From Varroa destructor (lineage: Eukaryota > Arthropoda > Arachnida > Mesostigmata > Varroidae), in assembly GCF_002443255.2 (NCBI RefSeq), contig NW_019211454.1, forward strand, positions 17,141,037 through 17,205,036: a DNA stretch of 64,000 nucleotides. The letters are read 5' to 3'. Position numbers and translations under genes: made by a program. Positions 1-12,002 of the stretch are shown piece after piece. Positions within the stretch are counted from its first letter, which is position 1; every line of letters begins with the position of its first letter. The notes beneath the pieces are model-generated. The model was not told where the DNA came from. It saw only the letters and a program-made list of their open reading frames with translations, and searched no databases.

Positions 1-3000
1 GTACATTTGTTTAGGTCTTACTTCTAATGCACGATGTAGCACCTATTTACACTGCTCGTGCGCTCAATATATGCAACCAAACAAAATCTATATTCTCTAG
101 CTGTACTCAGGGATGTAGCGGCAGTTTAAAGCTCTTTTTATGAATGCGATGGATGAATCTTAAGCACCCGCATCGTTCGCTCGAGCGACATCGTCATTAT
201 TTTTTTATTATTCAAATTAAACGATTATTTATTTGTCGCTTCATTTACCTCATCTTACCTTACTTCATTTACCGTTAGTGTAAGCGAAGGGCCGAGTGAA
301 ATCAGCATGACGATCGGTGCCACGAGTTAGCGCTAATCGATAAGTCGCCTTGGGCCATTGCGATGTCTCGATATGTACGTTTCCGTGTCCACAGGCGAGA
401 GCAGAACTTTTCGGTAACGAAACTCAGTAGGCACTCACAGCGGATCTGTAACATTACAGCCCAAGCACGCCTCCATGGAATGACCTTTATTTACTTTGGT
501 TAGACCAACACATGGCACAAATGAATTAGACTCATATTTTCGTATCCGTACGATAGGTGACAAAAAATGAGGATTTCGTTAGTTGTGCGGGCTGCTACCT
601 ATTAATATCTATAATGAAGGGAATTCCATCGAGGCCGTTAGACTACCAAAGGTACGTTTTCTACGTGACGTTCAGTGCTTCTTAAATTTCTTATTTCCTA
701 CTCTCAAAAGAATCTAAAAGTCTACGACAGTTTTAAAAAGCCAAAAAGCGTCACAGTGAGATGGAACGATAAAGCGGCACGTGGGGCCATAGCACGGAAA
801 TTTCCAACAGCTCAAGGGGGAAAAAAATCAAGAAAATATTAGTATGATTTGGCGGAACTCATATGCTTACCTCAATCGGTTAATTAGCCTCTATAATTAG
901 AAGTGGCGCACTCATTAGCTGGGCAAATGTGTACAGAAAAAAATAATCGGGTAAAAGGTCATGAGAGAAAAAACATCGTGGTAATAGAGTGAAAACCAAC
1001 CAATTAAATGCCAACACGCGTTTGATGTTCTTGTGTGTCATTTCAAAATACAATCTATTGCGTATCCCAACGTGTCATAAAAAAAATGGCGTCGATGGTA
1101 GTGTTCCGTGACAATATTTCTTTCCAGCAGCGTCACCACTTTTCCTAGTCTTGATTTTGCGATACACAGCTAAAAAAAAGCTTAATGGCAATTTGATACA
1201 TGAAATCACTAGCCGAACATGATCGAGCTTAACAATGATAATAAACGACAGATACACTGCATATCGTCAGTACTTTCGTAATTCTGCTCGGTTCAGCCGG
1301 CGCTAAATAAAGACGCGACTCTACTTTAATTCTTGCAATTCTTAAAGTTGTGCAGCCCATTTTTCCTAGAAGTTTATAGGCTACCATTGAGAAAGAAACA
1401 GTTTCTTCGGTTGACGTCACCACGAGCTCTTGGCCACGCTTTCGATTCGGCACAGACTTGTGCAAGTGAAAGTCCGCACCTCATGAAGAATGTACATGTT
1501 CAGCTTGTCTCTGACGTAGTTGATACGGCATTGCCTGTTTCGATTCCGGCAACCATAGACACGCTGACGTCATTATTCTAATCGCAAATCTGTAAGGAAA
1601 CATGTTTTGGTACGCTAACCACTTGACTGTGATATACAGTACATAAACGTGTGCGGCGCGCGATTTCCTAGATTCGTCGACTTTCGTTCTGTACCATCTG
1701 TAGTTAGTCACCGTTTAGAAATGTAGTGCGACGTATAAGAGGCAAACAAAACGGCAGTCAGGCAGCCAGACACGCTCGCATTTATTTTTTCAATGTTTTT
1801 TTTTATTTACTCATATTAATATAAATCTCTCTTAGTTGGGGCTGTTGTTCTGCTGCCAGCGAGAAGGGGGGCATTCTGTCATACAGAAGCCTGTTTTTGT
1901 GCGTGATCTTGTTTAGAAACATTGAATCCCGCGTGTACGAAACGATTCTAGTTGATAAAGCGTTGTTTTTACAGATAAAGTAAAAAAAATTGAGAAAATA
2001 TAGCATGATCACTTGTGAGGCGCGATGTATGATTGGTAAACATGGGTTTGATTTCCGGTTAGCTGTAATATCTATTTTTTTTTGTATAAATTAAATAAAT
2101 ATGTACATTAAAATCGATTTAGTGCACATCTGGCTGACATCGATACTGCTATACTTCTTGTCCGCCTAATACGCTTACAGTCTTCGGACACTCACGATAT
2201 ACATATATATATATATGCAAATAAGTTATGGCGTAAGGATGTTAGTAGGATAACCGTGTTAATTTTTGTACGCGACCATCGAAGTCGAAAATGCAGAGAT
2301 TTTGTTTATTATCAAATTAGAGATTTACATCTACTAACGCTGTGGCACAAGCATTGGCACTGGTGCTGATGTAGAAGCTGTTAGAAGTACACTTTTTCAT
2401 CAAAAACATCCAATACCCAGATGATCTAGTTCTGTCAAACCATCGAAAATAGGAGCCGTGCATAATCGTGAAGATTAGCTATTCCAAATCAACTATGGAG
2501 AAAAAAAGCATAACTAACATACCGCATATATATATATATATACACTACGCTATTTCTAAAGGTGATTTTTCCAAGATCATATCACCTGTACGTGTAAATC
2601 GTAGACCATCACAATCATCACCATCTTCACTCGCATCATCAACGTCAAGATTTACCGCTCGCCTCCGACCATTTTCCGAAGGCAACCGACTCCGTTAACA
2701 ACACCAATGACCACATACTCGGTGGCTCAGTTTTTACTGGAATTAAGCGGAACGCATGAAACGGAAAGGAAATACGCAATTTATCTTATCCTGTGAACAC
2801 CCAAAACGAATTTTGCAAAGAATTGTACCGACAACGACAGCGTCGCCGCCGTAGACGACAAGCACAACCGCAACTAGATACAAAGAAAAATATATAGGAA
2901 AAATCGCTTCGTCGCCAACATATATGTATATACGATAAAAAAAAAAAAACCATAAACCATGATATACCAATCACACACAAACACGTCGCGATGCATACTC

Positions 3001-6000
3001 GTGCACGATGTAAAAACGGGCATAAATAACATTTCTTCAACCTCTATGCACATCGATACGAAGAATGGATGAACAGTTCCGGCAAAAACAGCAGCGTCTT
3101 AGAATTGCTTCTATTGCCCCGATGTTAGTGGGCTACGGATAGGCCGAACCCAGACAGATCACCTCAATCTATCTCATCGATCTGCTTATCTGTGCTAGAA
3201 CAGGTGCGAACGGTCCCATCTGGAACCGAAGTGAAAAACTGTTAGAAAAACATTAAATATACGCGAAATATTGTTAACCTCCTTTTTATTAATAGATAGG
3301 CATGGACTAATAGCGCCATTGTTGTTCTTAGTTTACTGGTCGAATGAATCTACGTTGTATCTCTTTCTGATCAATACAAACTCGGCTTTGAAGTGTGCCG
3401 AAGTCACTGCCAAATGCACTTACGCTGATCTGTTGCCCTCTTAGTCACTGATTGCTGGGTATATGGGACAGATATCGAAACATTAGTTGCATTTTTCAAG
3501 CATCCAAATGAAATGTGTGTCCATCGACGAACTCATCGGACGCTTCCGTGGCCTCGCCTCATTTCTTGCGACGGTTCCTGATCCACAGACGAGCACGATG
3601 AACTGAGACAATTTTACTGATTCGAGTGGCCTGTTTGCCACCGAAACCGATCTGATGAGCTGATTACTGTCAAATTTATATATTCTGTTTGCGGATACCG
3701 GATGTTAGACGTCGCGTCTTGCAGGACCCGCACAACCCATAGATGCGTCGTAAGGTTCTGTCGTACCAAATGTCCGATGAAGATCCTGATACCGCTGTAA
3801 TACTGCGAAGCGCTACTAGCAGCCGCCAGCGCGATAGTCGTTGTCGGCGACGTATTGTTTTATGCATGATATGTCGTTCTATTTTGGGTACTTAATACTC
3901 CTGCTACTACCGCTCAATGGTTCAAAATTGTGTCTCATGTGTAGTAACCCATGGGGCGCCTTGTTGCCATGAGTTGCTATTGGGGACAGGTTGTTCTATT
4001 ATCAATACTCCGTCTGCGGTTCGCTCAGCACGGACAGCGTTAATCTAATGCCTGAGTGTTTAACAGGGTGCAATTTTTCCCATTTGTTTTTCAGCCTAGA
4101 ATTGCGTTACGTGTCTCGACAATTCTTGTTCTCCAATCACAATCACACTTCTATTTCATTCGTATGCAGCTTTTACTTGTGACGCTGTTGGCGTTAATGG
4201 CCGTCTCTGCTATTACTGCTGGCCTTTGCATTGTTACAGCAGTGAATTCTCATGACCCAGACTATCGCCGTTGTCTTCCTGTAAAATACTACAGTAGCAC
4301 TGTGTAGGGAGTGTTGAGAACAAATTGGGACACGTTTTGGCGGGCTGTCTGTAGTAAATATGCGTTCATCCGTTATTTTCGGTACTGGAAAGAGGACGGT
4401 TTGTTTATCATAGCAAAAGCTCATCGTGATGGAGACAGAAGTCTTAAGTTCAAGATATGAGCGACGATGGTCTATTGTCCATGACCTCGTAGCAAACATA
4501 CTCTGATCAAAATTATGAACTTTTTTGGTTGTTCAAAGTTGATGGTCGATGTTATTGCCACGTGGCTTCTGGCAATACTTTATCGTGAATCAAAGCGAAA
4601 GATATACGAAAAGGGTTTTTATTAAAAGAGCTTCAAAGCTTAGCAAAATAACGCAAAGTACTTTTTGCTAATGCCGATACAGATGGTAGCGACTGTTTTA
4701 AAGGCGAACGTGTCTCACTCCAAATAGGTCGTGACGATAAGCCACAATGGTTGGTGTTTTTTTACACTCGTTGCACCTTCTAAAAAACGTCTACGCTTTT
4801 TTGGATGCTTGCATTTTTGAGGCTTTTGGCCTATCATCATCCCAAGATAACAATCCGCTAAATTCTTACCGAGACTTTACCTGGTCTACACGTATTCGTT
4901 AGTTTCGAGAAGGATTACTGAAAATGACGTACGCGCGGTTCAGGCCATGAGTCGAAGCTGTGATCGAAAAAATAGTAGATACATTAAACGGACGTGTCTG
5001 TGATGGATGTGCCTATTGACACATACGAAAAGGAAGTTCTTCCGAATATCTGTTTTAACTTAGAGGCACCTTATAAACAAGCGACGTGAGTGCTGTTTTA
5101 GTTCATCCTCAACAGTCTATAAAAATATAGTTAGTGCTGATTGAGCGAGGTCTTTGCTTTCTCGCCCATATTAACGGCGCCTCTTTCCCCGAGAAGTTAG
5201 CCACAACAGCCGATCTGGTGTTGATGTCTGTTGGCGAACAGGGAGATAGCCACGGACGGCCAAGCAAATGGGCATCGGATCTCCCAGTACTGGTTGCTGC
5301 TGTAGCTGCTTCGAAGTGGCGCCGCCCAACAGCCCGATACGGCAAAAACAGCTGTGAGCAGTGGAAGTAGCATAGCGGCAAGCTGAGTCCATCGTTTGCC
5401 GATGGCGGAAAGCGCTGGCAAATCAAATACAGTTGTCCTATGCAAAACAAAGAGCAGAATACCAAAAGAGTCCTATTCGATCTGGCCCTATTTGAAAGGA
5501 ACAATGTCACGCAGTGTTTACACAGAAAGCATTTGATTTTAAAGGAGAAGACCAAAGTATCAGAGGTTCTGTGGCGAATACACGTTAAGGTTTTAAGGCA
5601 AAACTTTTTGTGAGTCCGCTCCGTATTGAGGATGTGCTGTGAAAAAACGAAGTGACTGAATTTCTTTGTCGGTTTGAGGTGTCAAACAGTAACAGACTTA
5701 GAGAGAGAGAGAGAGAGAGAGAGAGCAAACGGAATTTGAAGCAAACCGAGACGGAACATCTCCTACGATTGAAACCCACTGTGATACCCTCACTAAAGTA
5801 CGCAAATTGAATTACTTTCTTTTGCAGCAAGGAGCACCAGCGTGCTCTTTGCTGTGGGGTTGTGTTAAGATTGTAGTGACACCGGCAACCTCCGATTTAT
5901 CTGTATACTTTTGGGGTTGGGGCGACTGGGAATAGGAACTGTTGAGAAATAGTTTTTGACAAGCCTTTTGACAGGTCTAACTAGAAGGCTGAAGAAAATA

Positions 6001-6420
6001 GAACGGTGAGTATCGTTAAAATACAAAGTTTCTCTTTAATATTAACACAGTCGAAATCAATATAAATTGCAGCTAATTTACCATTGCGTAAAATTAAATT
6101 GATATAAAGTTATAGCGCCATAACGTCCACTAAATACCGTGCGCGAAGAACTTTGGACAAGTTATATGCTGAACAAACTTTAGCGATCTACTCGGTGAAA
6201 TTATTTCGAAAGCAAAGGCCAAGGTGTGCATGGAAATGTAGCTGAACGCTTAAAAACCGAAATTTCATGATACCACTTGCCGCATATCTGCCGGAAACCA
6301 AGTTAAGAAGGAGACCGATAATGCTATCACTTCTATTATTGAAATGTTTCCACAGCAAATCAAGGAAGACGCGCTCCAAAAGGCTACTGCTGCCAATGAA
6401 AAAAAACTGAACATCACATT
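1..6420. other. No recognised gene
   Basis: AT-rich DNA with short AT and A runs. Fragments with coding-like texture occur around 4400-5100 (for example MDVPIDTYEKEV at about 5002 and a KNVYAFLDACIF stretch near 4781), but they are in different frames, broken by stops, and match no family I know. A good acceptor-like TTTCTTTTGCAG ends at 5828 without a usable exon. Confidence 0.5.
5701..5725. repeat. (GA)n microsatellite
   Basis: Twelve GA units. It gives the Leu-Ser run in the - strand frame over it. Confidence 0.97.
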
Positions 6421-9400
6421 CATTTTTACGTTACCTTATATGTGACCAAACCAAACTTGAGATGTGTACATTTTTTTTACTCATTAGCTGCGATTCTTTA
6501 TTCAATCCAACGTGCGTCGTTTCTTTAACAATTCAATTAGTTTCTAATAAGTTACCGATTAAGTAAGTGAATTTTTCTATCTATGACCTTTAGGGGTAAA
6601 TCGATAGTAGAATATGCTTGCCCACCAGTTCTCCTTTATAGGGCATTGTATTTAAACGGACCTAGATCGGAAGAATAAACTGATTAAAACCAATGTTCGA
6701 TAATCTTTAACTTAATTCTGGGAGTACTTGTGTAATGAAATCTCGTATCGTCATCAAGTAACCAGAATGCCTGCCTTTGATTGCTGTGCCTGCGGTGCAT
6801 AAGCCCATAAGAACTTGGAATAGCGGGCTGCATCCATTGTTTAATTTTGGGCAAGTATTACGATCACCTTACGTCCGAACCTACTCAGTACTGTCAACGA
6901 ATTGCAAATCTTTCCGGGATAACATTCGCCCCTGGTTTCTCTCGTGCTGGCATTAGAGATTAAATCATCCCTTGTCTATGGTTTTTCATTGATTAAAAAT
7001 CCTGCAAATCGCACGTAAAATGCACTATAGGCATTTCCAGCTGATTTGGGGTCAATTCACAGGGGACTCATCTTTCACTCAGTGTTTGCATTTTCACCAT
7101 TTGGCTCATAATTCTTTAACATGGTACAAGTGAAATGCCATTTTTGACTGACAGAGCCCTTAAGCTCTGCTTTCGTAGACAACCACTTCGATTGAGGCAG
7201 TGCGTTCGTATCATTCGGGTTCCGACATGTGGGCATCTTCTTTCCGATTTTCAACACTCCAATCTCAGTTCTTGAAACATTCTCACTATGCATGAACTAT
7301 GTTTTCACTTGAGGCGTCGTTACCTAAAGTTTTCACCACTTTTCGATACATTTCTGTAGCGTTATGGTTTTCGAGGAACATTGATTTCCAGGACTAAAAC
7401 ATGTTTCTGAACTAATTTCTCGCGAAATAACCGGTCTTCAGTCACAAGTTACTAGAGGATTGGAGTATTTACCAGACAAATTTCGTCTGCTAGTGACGCG
7501 CAGTTCAAAACTTATTCAGTTTCAAAATGCGCCAAATTCGCTTACATCAGTATGATGTTACATATCTGAAGTGCAGAATGGGATAAAGTTTCTTTAGTAT
7601 TCTCAACGAAATACTAGGTTACCTTTACCCGACACTATACGAATACATTAATTTGTAATTGGTGTTTGTTTTGTTCTATTATGCAACCTTTGATGCCGTT
7701 CTTTATACACATCCTTTATACAGTTCCTCTAAGTATACATATGTGCGCGTGCAAAACTCCCTGGCTCACTTGGGTACTGGATATAGCTTTTTTGAGAGAC
7801 GTGTATTTTGTTCGCTTTCCCGTTTAAATCGACATTTCGAGCTCTTACGTCCGGTAGTACCTCAGCTAAGCCTTGCTTTAAGTGGCTGGCCCGTTCTAGC
7901 CTGAAACAAAGCCTGTGTACGCCCGGTTTCGAGCCGAAACCATTTTACATGTCCTTAAGTTTAGTAGGTGAGCACGCTGCCGCTATTCTTACAGCGACAT
8001 CGTCTGCCCGTCTACGGACATACAACTTGACACCTATCTGAATCGTACGGATGACGGGTTCCTTATTCGTTTGAAATTTTCGTTACTACACGATGGACTA
8101 ATCGGTTAAATGCTACGAAGGGCAGGCGTTGTCAAGGTCGACTCGAACCGAGTTTTTGCCTTCTCCTAATGAAGTATTTGTCAGACGAGAATTGAATGAT
8201 ATAATAAAAAAAAAAAAGTAGTTAGCGCTCCCCTGTGCTTCGATTCCACGTTAATCTAATCGTCAGTAAAGGTGTGCCTGTAGCTAAAACTTTTATATTC
8301 CGTTTTATTGTTGCGATATATAGTCTCATAGGACCTAAGGACTTCGTGTCCGACTTTGTGCGTGAGCACGAACCAGCAACATCCTCTGTTGTATCCTGCT
8401 CCGCTGTGCTGTGGTGCCTGTGTATTTATCCTTTCGATCCTCCTCGTCTACACACAGGTCTATACAAAATCGTATGTCTCTGTTCCCTCTGCTCACATAT
8501 GTATTTGTGCAAAGATAAAACAATATTCTTTGATCGCTTTATGCTATGCGCCATCTGTGGTTACCTGTAGTTGAATAGTTAGTGTTGGGTTGTCCGGAGC
8601 CATTTAGTGAATCGAAACCATTGTACACGTACGAGCTGGACTTCCATATACTGAGTGCACTGCTTTAGGAGCTTTTCAAGAGCTTTTTTTTTTATGTATG
8701 ATTTACACTTCTGTGTCCAACCTGTGCCTGTGTGTGTGTGTGTTTATGGTCGATGGATTGTTTGCGAAAATTGATGGTACGATATGTTCTATCACCTACC
8801 ACCTCTTTAAAGCCATAAAAGCAATCGAAATTATACGGACTCGAATATAGGAGCTAAAATTTGTTTTTACTTTATCCACTCCGTGATTGGAAGGTCACGA
8901 TCAGGTCTTACGTTGTAATTGTACAATCGTATTGGGCATATGTGTGGTGTGCCGCTCGTTCATAGGCCCCCTCAAGAACCCCTCAGGATTTTACGTCTTT
9001 AAAATGTCATAGTAACAAATGGCTCTGGTATACATTGCAGTGGACGAGCTCATTTTCGCCAGAATCTATTCAATTAGGTCCGATAGATAAACTATAAAGA
9101 TAAAGGAGCGCAGGCATACTAGAAAAACGATTATTCGCATTTATAATACCTTTAGCTCTAACGATTCTTTATCGAATTTATCGAGAAACACAAATGAAAG
9201 TAAGAAAATAATCCGGTGTTGATTAGAGTGTGATTACGTTCCTGCTGTAAGTTAACTATGGAAGTAATTATTAAATGAAACGAACCGCTACAACGAATTA
9301 TACCCAAAAAGTTTGCGATATTCCTAATGTACTGCATCGAATGACGTGATGCACCCAGATAACTCTTAATAATACTTTCAGCTTTCCAGCTGAAAAAGCC

Positions 9401-11340
9401 AGGGGTCATTGATTCGAGCTCCGCCAATGATATATACTATACGTCAGGTGTGATTAAAGAAAAATACGACATTATTGGGTACGAGATTCGTTTGACTGCT
9501 AATGCCAAGAAAACCCATAGGTTTTTTTTCACAGAATCGCCAACTAACCTTAGTAGGTAGTCCTTTCTGTACATTCTGATGTATTTTTTCTCCAAAAATA
9601 CTGTCTATTAATCTCAACGAGAGGAAATTTGAGGTGTATTAGCTAGAAATTCAAAATGTTCGCGGGTCGCTCATTGTATGGGGAAGCATAAAGCAAATTT
9701 CGATCTAGTAATCGATTGAAAGAACGACGTCAAGTAAACGTCATGCGTTGCCTTAGGCAACATAACACAAAATGACAGGGGAGAGCTAGAACGAGAACTA
9801 TATCTATCCGATGAACTTTATTCTGAAATATGAAATCTATTAAAGAAAAAAATAACACTACTTCATCTAAATAATTTCAGTTTTCTAACCAGCGTAGTAA
9901 GGCAAGCATCATCAATAGTAGATTATAATTATTCCGTCATGTTGTCCCAACAAATGAAGTCAGCTAGCGTCTACTTCTGCATTTTTAAGAGTTTGCCGAA
10001 TATTTGATATTGTTAGTTACTCTATTATTACATAAAAATGGTAGCGAATCTTGCTTGATTTCAAGTTTCCTTTTATTCCGTTCCGAAAGCACGAGCTCAA
10101 CTCGTGCACATATTTACCTATCGCGTTAGTACAGTTACCTATAGGTAGGGCCGAAATTGCACAGACGTTTCATTAAATGGTAGAATAGTGCGTAATATGT
10201 GACTGTGACGTAAGAGTCACGTTATTACTGGACACGATTAGTAGCCGCCGACGCTTTCTCATACCGGCACATGTTGGACCAGTGGGAAAGTCGGCCAAGA
10301 AAACGCTAAACTTTAGCACATTTAGCAGCCATATTGGGCGTATGGCGCTGACGCGCTTTTCCCTTATACGGGTGGCCGTTTGCTCCTGTACATTATTAAT
10401 TCGTATAACCGTTTTGAGATTTTCACACTGTTCATCCACCCCTTTTTTTCCAGCAAAAAGCTCAGTACGAAAATGATAGCACAAGGACGTCATTTGACGC
10501 CGCGCACCGCCAGTTCACGTATTGTCTATTCGGCGATCGGTCCGACATAGCCTATAGCTGTTCATCTGCTTTGAAGGTTTTCGAAAAATTTCCCCGAGGA
10601 GGGGCATTCAGGCAGGTGTGACCAGTGTTAACGCTGTGGTGTAAACAAACACTTGTGAACAGCAAAGGCAAAACAAAAGACTGTAAAAGCTTTTATTTTT
10701 TTTTTAATGAAACGTATGTAATCTATGAAAGTTTGACGTTTTCAGGTTAGTAGAATATTTAATGTGTAAGAATAAATATGATCGTTTAGTACACTCGGTT
10801 AATGTATAGCATCATTTAATCAATGATAATTTTATTTCTTTATTTAATCATACTCATCGTGTTTGTAATATCATTGGCGGGACTCGAGGGCAACAAGCAC
10901 TGTGTTTTTTTTCGCTCTAAACTCCAGTTTCTGCGCCGACCGCGTCTTGGCCAGTTATAAATATTTAGTCACTTGTTTAAACAAAAATTGTCTGTCACAT
11001 GATTTTTTTTCTAACCATATTCACTCAGACAGCCCTTGCACTTTATAGTTTACTTATTTGTTAACATATCTTAACTTGAATTTATTAAACTTGAGAAATC
11101 TTTGGAGACATCCCGATAACTATATTCTGTACGCTTACATTGAACAGGAATAGGGTCACGGAGCGTTGACAACCGTTTAATCAGCGAGAGATATTCTCAT
11201 GGATGGTATAACTATTTGAACGCAAAATCAAGTGGTTTGCAATTACACAAATATGTAAGTTGTCATGTAGAAACGATAAGTTCCTAGATCTTTGTGAATA
11301 CATCATTTTACTGTTATGCATCTACCGATCCGGTCCTTGA
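6421..11340. other. Intergenic, no gene recognised
   Basis: Apart from the SINE-like copy at 7.83-7.98 kb and short TG and A runs I see nothing. Frames of up to 111 codons (8235-8570) and 106 codons on the - strand (10173-10493) show no motif or splice support. Two weak B-box-like sites near 9410 and 8140 may be older SINE debris. Confidence 0.5.
7828..7980 (-). mobile_element. SINE-like copy, - strand
   Basis: Its reverse complement carries the B-box-like GGCTCGAAACC, then CGGGCCAGCC and GGTACTACCGGACGTAAGAG followed by CTCGAAAT, in the same order as the other copies. Several chance reading frames in this stretch are explained by it. Confidence 0.6.
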
Positions 11341-11373
11341 TTTTGCAAAGCCTTACATGATTGTCTATAGAAG

Positions 11374-11440
11374 GCGGGCTTTATATATATATATATGAAA
11401 GCGGGCTTTTATATATATATATATATATATACATATATAG
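11374..11440 (+). repeat. Duplicated GGCGGGCTTT-(AT)n unit
   Basis: GCGGGCTT followed by an AT run occurs at about 11375 and again at 11401, with the second run longer. It looks like a local tandem duplication of a unit that contains a microsatellite. Confidence 0.75.
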
Positions 11441-11542
11441 GCAAGCGTATTATAATATTAAGCAGTGAGCTAAACCTTAATGATGATGTCTCTTATCGGT
11501 TTCGGGGACTCTAACCGTCAAACGTACGTATAAGGTGATGAG

Positions 11543-12002
11543 ATGGCTGAGGTCAAACTAAACGGACAATTAAAGGTGTATGCACAAATAGAAGATGACT
11601 ACCGCAGTAGTTGTTTTCTGTCGATACCTGTAAGATTCTCGTGCTTAATTAAAAAGGTGACGCTCACACGTGATGTTTACAATCCGTTTGTCGACTGTGT
11701 CTATTTGTTTGACGCGAACCACGTTTCAAGGTAAACAAACACTATCGATTATATCTGACACACTGTTTTCCATTTCGTCTTTTAGCACGGAGTTAGGAAA
11801 AACAGTTATTAAAGAAACGAAGTAAGTATATGCTATCTAAATCTGCGGATTTTAGGCATAGATAAGGCTGGTAAAATCCTGTTTCAGGGTTATACGGCGC
11901 GTAACACGACCTCACAAAGTAGACTGCCTAATCGATATAAGCTTTATTATTATCATTATTACTGTTGTTATTAAACCACGTTTAAGATCTATCTTCGATT
12001 AG
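11543..12002 (+). CDS. Candidate three-exon gene, unknown product
   Basis: Exons 11543-11730, 11786-11821 and 11888-12002 join through short introns of 55 and 66 bp to give 112 codons and a TAG stop. The splice sites are good: CAAG|GTAAAC with TCTTTTAG, and CGAA|GTAAGT with CTGTTTCAG. Both junctions are in phase 2, and the 36-bp middle exon is open in only that one frame, which argues against chance. An in-frame TAA lies 12 bases before the ATG. The protein begins MAEVKLNGQLKVYAQIEDD and is rich in beta-type segments; near its C-terminus (about residues 93-104) there is a run of Ile/Val that could be a short membrane segment or merely an ATT microsatellite. I do not recognise a family. Exons may be missing at either end. 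Confidence 0.38.

Noticed and set aside
5109..5555. 148-codon - strand reading frame
   Set aside because: No recognisable motif, other frames open across the same stretch, and no splice support.
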